Below are positions 37,837 to 51,670 of a stretch of DNA of 64,000 bases, one piece after another. Under the pieces are notes generated by a model. That model was not told the DNA's origin. It worked only from the letters and a program-made list of their open reading frames with translations, and ran no database searches. A program made the translations under genes and the position numbers. Source of the stretch: Otis tarda (lineage: Eukaryota > Chordata > Aves > Otidiformes > Otididae). Numbering within the stretch: position 1 is the first letter of the stretch; every line of letters begins with the position of its first letter. The stretch is from NCBI GenBank assembly GCA_026413225.1, contig CM048552.1, positions 190,188,053 to 190,252,052 of the forward strand, given 5' to 3'.

Positions 37837-40800
37837 ACATCTACTTGGACAAATAAATTAATTTTTTTACTTCTCAAAACAAGAGATAAAATATTGCTTC
37901 TTATAATTACAGAATTGGTGAAGCTGAAACCCAGAACCCATGTGCTGTTTAAGTGGTTGATTTGAAACAACGTGACTGATGTTGAAGGAAAGATGCAAAC
38001 AGTTGGAATTAATTTAGAGCAAGCCATTGAGCTTGATTTATTTGAAATGGTACATATATTTTTAGTACTAGAGAGAGACTGTGAGAGAGAGACTATCAAA
38101 GAAAAATAATTTTATATGGTAGCAGCTGAATGAGGAAAAGCAATAAGATTCATATTGTCATTTTTCACAGGTGATGTGTATATTTTTTCAGAGAGCTATT
38201 AGACTCTCTGAATGGCTTTGGGAATTGTGTATTCATAATCTATTGTTGAGGGGTACTTCATAACTACCAAATATATTAGTCATCTAATTGTCTTCTGGGT
38301 CTTGCCCCCCGATCATCAATACTGTATACATTAGGTCAGCGGAAAGCACTCTTTTAGATGGAAACATTTAGTTCCCCACAAAACAAGATATAGGTGCAGT
38401 TCTGGAGATAATCCAGTCCAAAAACGATCCTCCGAAGATGTGTATATAAGCCTGCGTGAGCTCCAACTCCTGCATTACATTCTTCCAACCCACTCTCAGT
38501 AGGCTTTGCAGCCTCAAGCAAACTTACATGTCGCCCCCGAACAGGTAATACATGCCTTCTGTTTCATGCTATAAAAATATTGCTCTTGAAAGAAGTTCCT
38601 CATAACTTTTCAGACAATTTCAACTACAAAATACAAGATATTAAAAAACAGTTTTATCCCTGAGCAACTGGGACAGCATGCAGGTCTTTGAGAAGGAAGC
38701 CCAGGGTCAGTGTGGATGCAGGCATCTTGTTTGCATGGGGGAACCCACAGTGTGGACATGAGCTGTTCTGCACCATGTAGCATGGGACCAAGGACCTCCC
38801 TGATGTGAATACATTTAGCAATGTAGCTACAGCCAAAGAAACTAAGCTTTACGAATTATTCGAGCAGCTGATGGCAAACTCACAATTGTGTTGGTGGCAA
38901 CAAGCTACAAACAGCAGAACTTTCCCTGACCTTTCTGCACAAAATCTGCATGCTTTGGTCCCACCCACATTTCGTGTAAGTTTTTCGTACCTTGCTGAGG
39001 TATAAACACCTTAATGTGTATAATTCCATAAAAATGTTTAGACAAGTCTAAATACCTGTCTTTGGCATACACTTCTGCATATGCATTACTTTATTAATGC
39101 AAATAATTAGCTTCACTGGGTTTCAGTGATTTGATTAATCATGTACTTAGGTGGTTTTTGCACTGGGCCCCAAACTGTGTTTAAGTGAGCAAGATAACTT
39201 GGGTGTAGGCCTGCTCCACCATGATCTCTAAATAAAAATTTCTGCAGTCCAGTGACTTCAAAGATCATTAGTCAGCCCCTTGGGTACATTATACTTACCT
39301 ATAATAAAATGGATGCCTTTTTGATCTGGGGAGACAGTATCCAGTCATAAACTACATTTTGTTATATCCATCCCCAGCTTCCATTCGTATGTCAAAGGTC
39401 TACTGCTCCTGCAACCCTTGAAATGATTAAGAATTTTGCTACTGTTAGCAATGCAGTGAATCAGGATGAGATTTTCTTTAATATAAACGTGTAAACAGAA
39501 GAGGAACAGCTAAACACAGCTTTTCAGCTCTGTAAACTCGGCTATGCTTTAGTGAAGCTGGGTTCATTCATGAGAGCTGTTCTCACAGTTTTGAGCAGCA
39601 CATGTAATCTTTCCTCATGTAATTACACTTTTGTTCTTCATTCCCGAGCACTTCCTTAAAACCACTATGCATACATAGTATTTTGTGTTATTTCTAAAAA
39701 AAAAGTAAAGTTCCATGATTCTTACAGTTTAATTAAAAGAAAAGATTTAAGTGAGTACTTAAGTTTATTGATTTCTAGGGTGCTTAAGTATACACTTCAG
39801 TTAGCATATAGGTAAATACGCTGCTAAGTCATAATCCTAGTTTGTTTGATAAGAATTGCATTATCTGTCCTGCATTTAGTCAGTCTAGGTCATCCATGCT
39901 CAGCTCTCCTTTTGGATGTCATCTTCTAATATTTGTTCTCTATTTGTCTTTTAGTGATTTAGAAACTGCCTTTTTGTTTATTTTTAGAAGCAAACCTTTT
40001 CATGATACAGATTCCGCACCTAAGCAGTCTTTTCATCACTAACTAAAGATGAAGCATCAATATCTATATTTACTGAGGAAGATGCTTCAAATCTAAAGAG
40101 GACTGAATTGAATTTTTAAATAATTTTTATAATTAATGTGATCAACAGCAATATTAATTTGCAGACATCTTCAATCTAATGATACCTTTTTGCTGCTGTG
40201 GTCAAGATAAAACATGAAATATAAACATAAAACATATCTCCTCATCTCTCTTTCAAAACCAATCTTTGAAAGAAAACACTCTGAAAATTTCTTTAGAAGA
40301 TACTTCATAGCAATCAATGAAAGCCTGAGAAACCAATGGGCTGTACCTCTCAAAGAGCAGATATGTTATATACATTACAATTTTAACCCTGGCTCTCTGG
40401 AAGGTAGATTTATGGTTTTTTTGGGATAGGTTAAATTCCCTTTAAGGATGCTGCCCTGTATTTCTATTTTTTTTTTTTTTAAAAAACAACAAGGCAATTT
40501 GATTTCCTACATTCTAGCTCATTCTTGTATCGAAGAAAAAAAAAGATGATACATAAGAAACTCACAAGAAAAAGAGGATGAAGAGGCTAGGACATAAAAC
40601 ATGAGAGGATCTCTACAAACACTAAACAGTTAACCTCCCATGTCTTATTTTGCAGTGTGTCTGATGTGTGTGCATGGGTGGATGTATATATCCTTTTCTT
40701 TTCCTGTTTGTCTCTCATTATCACTGATTGTCCCCAAAGTATATCTTCTTGTATCTGGCTTGTGGGCAGTACCTTGTCTTTCATCTTTATATAACCATTC

Positions 40801-43800
40801 TCCCCCTCAGTTTTCAACATAGCAGCCTGTTTGCCACTTTCTTCCTCTCAGCTTCTACATGGCAGTCACCCCCCTCTGCTGCATAGATATGCAGTCCCAC
40901 AATTCTCAGCACACACACTTATCTAAATTTTCCTAAACTCGGGTATATACCTGTTCTGCTTTTGTTCTGCTGGGTTCTACTTGTGGGAAGATGTGCTGGG
41001 ACTCCTTATGGACCAGTAGGGAAAGCAGCAAGTAATTTAAGCTGTATTGTCTTAAAAAAAAAAAAAAAAATCAGATACATTATTTCTTTAGGGTATCATC
41101 ACATAAACTTGCTCTCCTTATGGTTTGAAAGACACCTTATTTTTTTAAATTGGCACACTATGAAATATAAGCGGGACTGCCCAAACATGGGCACTAATTA
41201 GTGCTCTTTAAAACCTGGAATCACAATTTTCATTTTGTCTTGCACATAGCTGTGAGAGCATATGATAGCAGGTATATATGAGAGCATATATTCCCACTGA
41301 TAAGACCAGTGACTTCTTTCATGGATATTATAAGCAGACACAGGCAGCATATGTTTTAAAGGTCTACCTTTATCCTTTTTCTCCTTTATCTTCAGCCAGC
41401 TTTGTGCTTGTTTTATCCTTTCTCACCTAGAAGCTTTGTGTCTCCTCTCTATTTTGAGAATGAAAAGTCTGAACACCACAAACTCTGCAGGGGGTTCAGG
41501 CAAATCGCTCTTACAATGTTGTTTCCTGCAGTTTTCATGGATGAAACAGACAGACAGACAACACAGACAGAACCACAGAAAAGATGCTGAATCTAGAGCA
41601 ATTCTTCCAGCCTTGCACTATATATTATGTGGCACTGGGGAAGCTGAAGGACTCACTATGTATGTCCAACAACAAAGAAGCAATCTCTGTTTAATGAGAA
41701 AGAAGGAAAAAGCTTTTTTTTTTTTTTTATCCCAGACGCTCAAGTATTCATCTTACTATGGAGTTCAGCCTTTGTTTAAGGACACTTCAGCTCCCTTGCA
41801 AAATACAACTATCAACTTCTAATACTATTATTTTATCTCATAAGCCGACCAAAAACACATATATAGATAAATTTTTCAAAACTATTCACACCACTGAAAA
41901 GGAGTTAATATTCTGATTTTTTTTCTTTCTTTCTAATCCACCTTTGCCCTTCCCTTCCACTTCCCTCTTGCTCCCTATTTCCTTTTGCCAATAGAAAGGG
42001 AAGAAAACAGAAAACAACAAAACTTGTGGGTGTCTTCTGGATTGAGATATCCACTGTTTGCTGGACTATTTCTGTATCCAGCATCACCAAGGATCAGATA
42101 AAATATGGAATCCCTGGAAACCACAGTCTAGGAATTACATCTCTGAGCAACCAGTAGGCAGTAGGGTTATGCTCGGGCATGCTATCTGCCTGTAAATGGA
42201 ACACAACTTCAGCGAGCCAGAGGAGAGCCTTGATTAGTCTGTAGTCCTGTTTTCATTCTGGAATATGAAGTAGCAGAAGAAGACAATTTTCCTGCTAGGA
42301 TTACAAGTGTTTGGGGAATATGCTGACCTGCCCAAGGAACATGCAGGCATTGCATACACAGATGTGCCTGGCAGACATTTGCCAAGACAGAGATTTTCAG
42401 CACTGATTTGTGTGTTTTCTAAGGATACGAAACTCAGAAAATCCTGTGAGGGTCAGTTCAAAATTAGCTCCTCTAAAGTATGGAGCAAGTACCAACAACC
42501 TGAGCACCTACATTTTGTTGTCTGAAGTTTCAACGTGTTCTTGGCAGTGTTAAGGTGGGAACTATCCTTCCTCTCCCAGAGGCTCTTCAGACTCTCTGGA
42601 TGATCATTGACAGCCTGCTGCCCTTGGTGAGCAAACCATGTCCATCAGCTGCCTCCTGATAATTTGCAACCACTGGAAACTGTAATCCAATTGGACAAGA
42701 GGAGACACCTCAACTATGTTGAATTCCTTAAAATATTATGAAATTAGACAACTGGGTAGAGAGAAAGGGTATTTGTGTCCATGCTGAAGAAAAGATGAAG
42801 AAGCTAATTCACCATTGGGCATCAAATTATCAATATAGGCAAGATGTGCTACCAGCTGAACACCATTCGTTCTGGTACTCTGGGAACAATTTTTGCAGCA
42901 TCTGTCTTAAGTGCGAGGGAACTTTCTGCATCTGATGATAAATTGTGTTTAATCACTTTTACGTTATTAGTGACTTTCACCTAGCTAAGTGATTATCATA
43001 GTAGTGCTCAATGGATTTATCAGTTCTTCTGGATTTATTGCCTTTTGCAGGTTTGATGCAGTGTTTTACTAAAAAAAAATAAAAATCCATGTTCTTTACT
43101 AAGAATGTGAATTTAAATAATTCCTGGTTGATACTTTTATTTTGCTTTTGAGGCATTATTTTTTGCACCTTTTGCTCCTTGAAACATATTTAAATTACCT
43201 CAACTAACATGGGAAAGAGGTAAAAATGTTGTAATTCCTCAACAGCTGCTATCTACCAACTTCTGTTGTGTACCAGCTTATATAATTCTCAAATCTAAGA
43301 TGCTGAAACTGAAACTAGTACTCCTCATATGTAAGATATTTTAAATAGCAAACTAATAATGCTAAAGGCCATTATATATATTTAAGCACTTAAGAATAAA
43401 GAAAAGTGGTTTTTCTGAAATATCAGCTGACAAATTTTACATTGCTTCAGTTTTTGATAAAAGGCTTTAGACTGCTGCCAGACAACAGTGGAAAGCTATG
43501 CTGACTTTAAGAAGGAAGCTAGAACAGAGGAAATATTCACATACTAACTTAAGGGAATCGTAGTTAAACCATCTGAAACTAATACATACACAGGATACTG
43601 AGGTTGCATGTTTTTCTCTGCTATGTGCAAGAAATAACAATAATTTATATTAAGTTCTTTGCTATCTTAAAATGATTGAGTCTCATGTTTTCTGCATGGT
43701 TTAGTACTTTCAAAGTGGGACAAGTAATTATCTCTTACATAATAAACCATCTGCATGGATATAATTAATCATTTGCTCAGTTGTATTTGATATTAAACCA

Positions 43801-45348
43801 GAAAAAGAATGTGGTTAAGTAGCATTTATCATGCAAAAGATGCCAAAATCAGCTGAAAATCCATCTATAACATCCTGGTTAGCTGCTAAGCTTTTGAAGG
43901 GGTCTTGAATAGATCTCAAATGTGATGCTGCATAACTCAGGTTGACATGGTAACGTGCATAGTAAGGAAAATCTCAGCTTTATTAGCAACTTCATTTTAA
44001 TTCCCTCCCCTTTTCATACGCTTCGCTCAGTTTCTGAAGGAAATGTATCTTAAGAGTCTCTGATTGTAACTTGTAATTATGTGGCATAATTAAGATGGTG
44101 TGCTAGTCTTTTATTTTGTAGGCAGCAGAATAGTAACAAATCTATGAGATGAATCCCTAGCAGCATTTTTTAATGACCATGTTAAATTTAGTGCTGTTCT
44201 GAGAGAGATTATATGTATTGCCTAGTTAATGGGATCCTTGCTATATTAAGACTGGTCTGGTAGCACTCTGCCAGAGGAAACACGCAGAAAATAAGAAATT
44301 TTCTCCCTGTAGCTGCCCTAACAAACATGTGAGCTGTTAAGGGTCAACAACCAGAGCCATAAGCCCTGAAGACTCCTACTGAAGCAGACAAGACCAGAAG
44401 AGCCAAAGCTTGAGAACACAGGCTGAAGGAATGATAGCAGAGTGAAAAAGGATCCTGTAAGACAGAGGCAAGAGTAAATTTGCAAGAACAAAACTGACAC
44501 AGAGTAATCACTTTTGGGTAAAATTGAGGCTTCATAGATGACCATCACAAAATTGTAGATCTTAAAGTAATATAAACACATTTTTAGATTCCTTTAAAAT
44601 AATTCTCTGTAAAAGCTTTATTTCTTCTGCAAAGTAAACTATACTTTGTTTTTAACAAGTATTCACATCTTTATACATTCCTTAATTATCTTCCTCTGTG
44701 CATGAGAGAGCATTACAGATTGGTGTATTGTGTGGGATGTGTCTGGCACCTTATAGCATGTGACTGAGAGCAGGGAGGAAGAGAGGGAAGGAAGGAACTG
44801 CAGAGTGAGGATATAATCTGAAGAACACGATAGAGTAGGAGAGCAAAGTGCTACGCTGCATGAATGCATGAGGTACAGACAGAGCTAAAGAGGAGAGGCA
44901 GGATCGGTTTCATTGTGTGACACTTGACAGGTCGACTGGATACAGAATCCCAAAGGTACTCAAACGCATCCAACCTTCTGGGTAAGTCATGGATGATAAA
45001 TAGAGTACTTCAGCTCCAAGGCTGATTGAGGGACAGGAGAACTGTGAGATTCCACAGAGGATAAATAAATGCAGACTCGGAGTGAAAGAAAACAAAAGCT
45101 TAGCTGAAGCTTTCCCTGCAACCAGGACGTTGGTCACTCTTCAACTCCCAAAATAACTTACTGCTTAGAAAAGTGAGATGTTATCATCACACTAGACAGC
45201 AGTGTTAGGGACTGAGAAATGAGTGTTTGTCACTTAGCTTTATAGGGGAACCTTGATTTGCCATGAAAATACTGACATCACTGTGAGAGATCTCTTACAA
45301 AGGAAATATAATCAAGGAATTAGAAATACTTGGAAAGAAACCTGACAA
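37837..45348. other. Intergenic DNA, mostly unrecognised
   Basis: I recognised no gene or transposon end. A TATA-box plus splice-donor combination at 38443-38544 is listed separately. A17 occurs near 41054. Reading frames in this stretch are short and lack conserved features. Confidence 0.45.
38443..38544 (+). promoter_or_regulatory. Candidate TATA promoter with first exon
   Basis: TATATAA at 38443-38449 lies in GTGTATATAAGCCTGCGTGA, about 25-30 bases ahead of a pyrimidine-rich possible start (CTCCAACTCCTGCATTACA). A donor-like ACAG|GTAATA falls at 38544/38545, and the interval is richer in C than its surroundings. No open reading frame or match supports a named gene; a lncRNA or an undetected gene could start here, or it may be chance. 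Confidence 0.2.
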
Positions 45349-45594
45349 ATGGAAGAACAGAAAAGATCTTCCTCTTCTCCAATAACTGTCATTAACAAGA
45401 TTGAAAAATGGTTGAAACTAGCTTCCATGAGCGCTGCTGGGTTCATGGTAGCTGCATGTGTCTACTTTATGTCTGCTTCCTTCCACAATGGCATTCCAGA
45501 GCATCAAAAAACCCAGCTAGTTTTTAAACTGATGGGTGGTTTTTCTGTTGTTCAGAGAATTCAAAATGTAATAACCCAGATAAAATTAAACTGA
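45349..45594 (+). CDS. Possible 81-residue single-pass membrane microprotein
   Basis: I do not recognise this reading frame. The predicted product has a polar, serine-rich N-terminus (residues 1-12), then a basic amphipathic KIEKWLKL (17-24) and one hydrophobic stretch ASMSAAGFMVAACVYFMSAS (25-44), long enough to span a membrane. A polar tail with no further hydrophobic segment follows. The ATG context has C at -3 and G at +4, which is only moderate. There is no visible promoter or splice site, and open frames of this size are common by chance in this much DNA. It could be a decayed exon or a chance frame. Confidence 0.15.
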   Translation: MEEQKRSSSSPITVINKIEKWLKLASMSAAGFMVAACVYFMSASFHNGIPEHQKTQLVFKLMGGFSVVQRIQNVITQIKLN

Positions 45595-48500
45595 GGAAAA
45601 AAAGCAAGAATAATTTTTGGAGGCAGTTTCCCGTAGGCCGACACCATCCAAAACAGAAGAAGGAAAAGAGAAACTTTAATGTCACTATCTACTGCAATAT
45701 CATCAATTAATTATTAAGCTTAAGAAATACTGGTTTTCTACATGGCCTTGCTTTACTGAAGCTTCACAGACTTAAACTATGCATGATGTCAGGTTCTTTA
45801 TTTTAAAGCTATAAAGAGATGTAATTCTGTTTATGTAAAACAGCCCTTGATAAATCTTTAAGGGATTTTTTACACTAAACTTTCCTATACTAAAGCAAAA
45901 TTAATTAGTTCTTCAAAATAGAGGAATCTGAATTCCACTTTCATGGCAAATTAGGTTTTGCTTTGTTACCATCTAAGAGCATGTGGATTAACTTGCTTAA
46001 TGCTACTTTCCTTCCTATCAACAATGGTTTGAATGTAATCTTAAGATTTGTATTTGAGTTCTTTCTGGCTATTAACGATTACAATCTCTTTTTATCAAAA
46101 TTCATTATGTCGATATATATCATGTTAATTGCACCTAAACTTTCAAAATGTAACAAAATGTAACATGGACAAGCAGAGAGAGAGTTATCTGGTGATGCAG
46201 AACTGCCAGCTACCCTGTTCTCATCTAGGCCTCATTAGTTTCCCCACACAAACATAATTACTATATAGAATAACAATGGCCCAATTTCTTATCAAAGGAC
46301 TGAGCTGACAATCCACAAAATTTTAAAATTACAGAAAACATCTCTCTACCCCAGCACAGGGCTTTTGCTTTACATTTTCTAATGAGTAATTCTCAATAGC
46401 TGCTCTTAAAAATATTTACATTTGAATAATTCCAGATCATTGTCATTTAGATTGGCTGAAGAGTTTTCAAGGTCAAGTTTTTAATGAACTCTGGGGTAAT
46501 TCTAGTTTGGTGCAGCAGAACTGGAGGTAACTGGAACTGTCCAGAAGGGTAATGTGTTGGGCAGATTTCAGTTTTTTGTTTAGGCTTCTAAAGTCTGAGT
46601 CCATTTTTAGGCATTTAAATTCTTTCTTTGGGGGAAAGGACTGTCAGTTATGTTTACTTGCCTTCTCCATTTACTAGCTGTTTAGTTTATCTCAAGGAGA
46701 GTCTCTAACTTTCATTCTTTTTCTTTTGTGTATACTATTTTGGTTACCTATGTGTTCCTGACACAATCTGTGATGACTGTGGGAATATTATACTTTTATC
46801 TGATTTTACCTTGAGCCATGTTACCACAAGAGTCACCACTACTCCTACAGTATCATTGATAATTAAAACAGTTCACTGCATCAGACGTAAAACTATTATT
46901 GCCTGTATATTGACCTTCTTTTTTCTTTAGCAATAAGGTATTTAGGATTCATATCTGTGATCATTTTGTTTGTCTTTTACCTGATGAAGCTTACAGCACT
47001 ACACAACCTTATGGTGGCTAAGCATACCTGAATTATCATCAACAGAGATGTTTTTAAAGAGTACTTCTCTAGACCTTATATTTTCGAATATTTGGAGATA
47101 AAATTATTTGCTGCTTAGTATCTTAAAACAATACTCACTATTTATCTGCGCACTAATGGTATCAGACAGTCAGAATGAAATCTTTAAGATTACCGTGATA
47201 GCTTGGAGGTTGAATCTCCTCTAAATTAATAATAATTGGACTTTCAGCCATAATGTAGATAAATCTTTAATTAAATGTCATGAAATCAATTCTACCTGCT
47301 GTTGTGCTTAGCCATAGAGTGGTTGAGTGGAAGGACCATCAGTAAAGGAGCCTTTTCAGACCACGTAAGCAGACCAGGATCCCTCCATAGTACACAGCCA
47401 GAGAAGTGGTTGTCCAGTTAAAGCAACTACACCCCTAACCTGCAAATTAAATGCAGGAAAGGATGGCATCCAAATTCTCACTCAGAAAATATACATGCTG
47501 CCCAAAGGATCTGAATCTGGTTGTAACAGGAGGTGTGGAACCCAGCAGACACTACTTGACAACCTCATATGGCCAGTGTGTCACAAAAAAAAATGATATC
47601 TAGAAGTTGAAAAACTACTCCTGTACAGTGAAAATTTGAGATACCTCCTAGGTCAGTAATGTCTTCCCACTTCGTTTCTCCTCTTTGAACAGCCTGAGAT
47701 TTCCCCCGTTGTTTTCTGCCCTCATACTTCCTCTCGTGATTTGGGACACACTGGCTGATTGCTTTGCTGAGAATGAGCTAAGGTCTATTCCTCCCTCTCC
47801 TCACAAAATCCTGCCTTGTCTACTGTGATGTTCCAACACTCTTTTGAACGGCAAGACCTGCATGGCAAAAAAATTATTTGAGGATGTACTTCAAAAGTGC
47901 CAGTTGCTGGTGCAGAATTTTACCCTCTAAATTATTTTGGGAAGCAGGTCCTATTTAAAAATAATGTTTGTAAAAATTGTGTCATATCCCTAGCCTCTCT
48001 AACTTATTTTTAAAACACTGGTAAATGAAACTACCACATCTGCTGTTCTTAGGTCATTCAAACAACTGTGTACAGTTTGTGCATTTATATTCATAAAACA
48101 TTTCAGCTTTGTCTCAAAACAAAAAAGATGGTCCCCAAATCCTCAGCTAAGAGAATGTGAATACTACTGAGATTGAGTTGAGGTTATTGTGAACATACAT
48201 ATTCTAAATTATTTAAAATGCTTCTGTCAAAGGTTAGCAGTCAGCAAAGAATATCAATTTACTTTAATTAGTTTGAACCAAAGACCAGCTAAAATTAAGA
48301 TCCTGCACTTCAGAATTATTCTAATTCAGCTTCTTGGCAACCTGGAAAGGAGAAAGATTGCAGTAGCAGTTTACTCAGATATATACATTGCTATATGACA
48401 TGACAATGGAGAATATTTTGGAGATGGATGGAATTGTTTCACAGGTAGGATTTGGCCTGCCACATAGATAGTTCATTTATAATTGATAATTCCAAATTAC

Positions 48501-49439
48501 AAGGTTTTAGATTCAATTTGTTAACCAATATGGGCAAGCAAATCATATCGGACAAACAGCTCTTTAAACATGCCCTTAATAATATCTGAAATAATATATT
48601 TGAAACATCTCAATAATATCTGAAAGAAAGAAAATGAGACATAAGTCTGACAAACCATGCTGGAGGTCTTTTGTTGACATAGTTAAAATATCCATGGAGT
48701 ATCAAAAAGTGAAATACCATAATTTTCCAATACAAAACGTGTTCACCTTACAATGGGACCTCTTTCCAGTGGACAAACATGTAGAAATAACTTCAAGAAC
48801 ATTTTATCCAATGACCAGTATGTAATTATCTCTGCTGTACACAAAAAGAGTCAAGTCCTGGCTTATAGCCTGTTTTTAAAAGGATCAATTTCTTGAAGAA
48901 GTTAGTTATAAGCAAATAAGCAAGACAAAAAAATCTTTGACAGTGAATGACTTTACCAGATTAAAAAATCCAGTCATGCAGTTAGAAAGGTTATTGTCTT
49001 TTCTCAAAGGTATCCTTATTGAATAGAAATACAGAAGGATAGAAAATATAGCAAAAACTTTTAAATTACTTATTATTGTAAGTCTAGACAAGTGAAATAT
49101 CAGCAACAGACTTATGAGAAATGATCAGTGAGAAATTTTACAGTCAGAAATACTAAGGACAAAGAGAAATTAAAAAACCCCATATTTTCTAACCAAATTA
49201 ATCCTGGCAAAATCATAGTACTGTTATTAGACGCAAACAGTTGAAATTGTCAATAACAATGCAGAACAGACAGAAGTATTCAACAAATACTGCTGCATAG
49301 TGCAGTCCCATCCCAGTCATGAATGCCATATGTTTTTGCCTAGAATAATATGCAAATAATTTCTAGTAGTTTAACGCTAAAAAGAATGTATTACTGGTCT
49401 GCCTGAACAATTAATGTTGCTATTCAAGAAGTCTAAGAA
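45595..49439. other. Intergenic DNA, possibly very old LINE sequence at its right end
   Basis: There is no gene here that I can support. From about 48420 onward, phrases such as GTTAACCAATATGGGCAAGC near 48519 and GGATCAATTTCTTGAAGAAG near 48881 resemble the internal region of the old CR1 relic that is clearer after 49440. They are too decayed to delimit. Confidence 0.4.
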
Positions 49440-49835
49440 TATTAAGGAAGTATTAAGAACCTGGATAAAGCCAGCTTTACATCTGGACAACATAAAAAAT
49501 ATGACCTTGATTATATAATTCTTGCTATGCTGGAATCAGTAGCAGGTAAAATAACTGAAGGCCTGATAACGTGATGTTATGAATACAGAAAATGATTGTG
49601 TAATTAGTGCCAATGAGCATGTCAAATTGGGTAGCTTTCTGGGTGAGATTGCCGAATATGATTGATAAAGGTGACTACATCAACATATGCTTCTGTAAAG
49701 CAATAGACATACAGCAGTACATCAACCCAATTAAGTGATTAGCGTTATACAAAATCAGTGTAACACATAAGAATTAATTAAAAACCGGCCAAATGACAGA
49801 TCTCCAAAAGTCACTATAAACAGCTAATCATTAAC
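49440..49835 (+). mobile_element. Second ancient CR1 relic, left part
   Basis: 'gagcatgtcaaattggg' near 49615 is followed by 'tgattgataaaggtgactac' near 49658, 'cttctgtaaagcaatagac' near 49690, 'atacaaaatcagtgtaacac' near 49746, and 'aaaaaccggccaaatgacag' near 49780. These follow the reverse-transcriptase region of an old amniote CR1 in forward order. The match stops abruptly near AATCATTA at about 49828-49835. It is non-coding. The left boundary is a guess. Confidence 0.6.
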
Positions 49836-50180
49836 CCTCCAGTAATTTGCGGAGTGCTGTTCTTTTTCGTAAGTGAGTTTTTACCAACTGGAGAAAAAAA
49901 AAAAAGTCTCGCCTGCTGCCAGGACTCCGCCGCCCCACCCCGCGCCTCTGCAGCGCCCAGCCGGCTGGTGCAGCTCCACTGGCCCAGATCCCTGCCGGGA
50001 ACCGGCACAAGCTGTTCGCTGAAACGGGCATATGCGACCGTGCCAGCACCAGTTCCCTTGGCCTGGTTTGGCATCCTGAGAGCTGAGCGCGTCTCTGACA
50101 TGAAGCGGAATGAGCTCTAAACACACCCTCGGCACCGCTGCCTTGGGGGATTGAGCCCCACATTTTAGAAAAGGCTGTTC
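49836..50180. other. GC-rich, CpG-rich segment splitting the CR1 relic
   Basis: The segment has a much higher GC and CpG content than its surroundings, for example CCGCCGCCCCACCCCGCGCC near 49927 and GAAACGGGCATATGCGACCG near 50020. It begins near an A12 tract at about 49893-49904. It has open frames in several phases on both strands (up to 127 codons on the minus strand), as expected for GC-rich DNA, and none has a recognisable motif. It interrupts CR1 sequence that is otherwise continuous before 49835 and after about 50190. No target-site duplication or terminal repeat is evident. It may be an inserted element of unknown type or a small orphan CpG island. Confidence 0.5.
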
Positions 50181-50189
50181 TCTGCTACT

Positions 50190-50640
50190 ACATAAATTTA
50201 TGAGTGATCTGAAAGAATATTTAACAGCATTAATGGTAAAATTTGCAGATGGCATAAAATGCATAAAGCACTAAATAATGCAAAGAAAAAACAGTTTTTC
50301 TGTAGGGAAATTGACATCCTTTGCTAAGCCAGGATCATTTGAACATGCTTTTTGAGACAGCTGAATGCAAGGTCATTCAGCAGGAACAAAGAATGTAGGT
50401 CACGTTTAGAAGACTGGAGACTGTGTCCTGGAAAGCAGTGACTCTGAAAAGGATTTAGGGGTCACAGTGGTTAGGCAACTAAAGAGAAGCTCCCAGAATA
50501 ATGGTGCAAGGCATTTGATACAGCCTTCAGACATAGGAGTGTTGAATGGTGACATAACTATACCCAATTCTACTTTGGACAAAGGTGCTTAAAAATTAGA
50601 AGTGTTGAGAAAAGGACTGTTGGAATACTGTTAGATCTGA
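50190..50640 (+). mobile_element. Second ancient CR1 relic, right part
   Basis: CATAAATTTATGAGTGATCT at about 50189 leads into GGTAAAATTTGCAGATGGCA near 50235, which is the decayed FADD catalytic region of the CR1 reverse transcriptase. Then come 'gcaaggtcattcagcagg' near 50368 and 'aaaaggatttaggggtcaca' near 50447, with 'ggaatactgt' near 50620. The order is forward and continues the left part. Numerous indels exclude any coding function. Confidence 0.65.
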
Positions 50641-51670
50641 AAAACCTGATTAACAAAGATGACAAGTCCAAGTTACTTACTTTACCCAAAGTGGGATTAA
50701 GAAGTGACTGTATCTTGTTTGATAAGGATACGTTACAGAGAGCTCAGAAAACACACAATATTCCAAAGTCTGTCCAAGAAAGAAAGAAAGACAATTTTGT
50801 ATTAGCAAAATAGTACACTCTTTTAAGAGGACAACTATATAACTATTGAAGCAATTTACACAAGCTTTGCTTCTATTTAGAATTGCATTGGTTTAGTTTA
50901 AGTTGTGGACAAACACATGAAAAAGGTAAAGGGAAAACATCTTTTAAAGTGCTTTACAAAGAAAAGCATGGCAAGCGTGCATGACGAAGGCAAACAGACC
51001 ATAGGGCCCTGTGTTGTGTCTTCCTATTAAACACAGAACTGCAAATGAACAAAACAACAAATTTTAAAAGACACTTTCCTATTAAGTTTATACTTTAGTA
51101 CTGATTTATATGGTATTACTTTCTTTTGACCTTTATTATGTTTTAACATAATCAGAGTGAAGGCCTTTCTTGAACATCTGTGAAATATTTTGCACACTTA
51201 GGCTAGACGTAAATAATATATGTCAGAGAGATGTAAACACCAATGGGAGAAATAAATTATGTACGTGAACACAGGGCACTATAGCTAAAGTAATGAGCTG
51301 AAATATAAGAAACTTCCATTGACCTGATCGTCAGAAAAAAAAATTCCTTATAATTGGAGGAATTCAGCTTCGAAGAGATGTCTCCTCTGGGAAGCAGAAG
51401 CTTCATTACCTGAGACATTTAAAATTAACGGGACAATACAGAACTGAAGGATGTTAAAGAACAATCCTTTGTCAGGACCATCATAGTCATTTCCGTCTCT
51501 AATCTTTGTGATGTCCTGTTTTTTTCTTATAATTTCAGACCATCATGAATATTTTACTTGATTGTTGACCTACAAAGGAAGTGGTTTAAAGAACAGAACT
51601 TTAATGCAAGATTATCAGAATTATTTTTAACTTAGTTTCTGTTATCCCGTCAAGTATACCAATATTACCA
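50641..51670. other. Intergenic DNA, nothing recognised
   Basis: AT-rich sequence between two CR1 pieces, with no gene or element that I can name. Confidence 0.45.

Noticed and set aside
38805..39005. 66-codon frame starting MNTFSNVATAKETKLYELFE
   Set aside because: It looks somewhat protein-like, but there is no match I recognise, no clear splice or promoter signal tied to it, and the length is within chance expectation.
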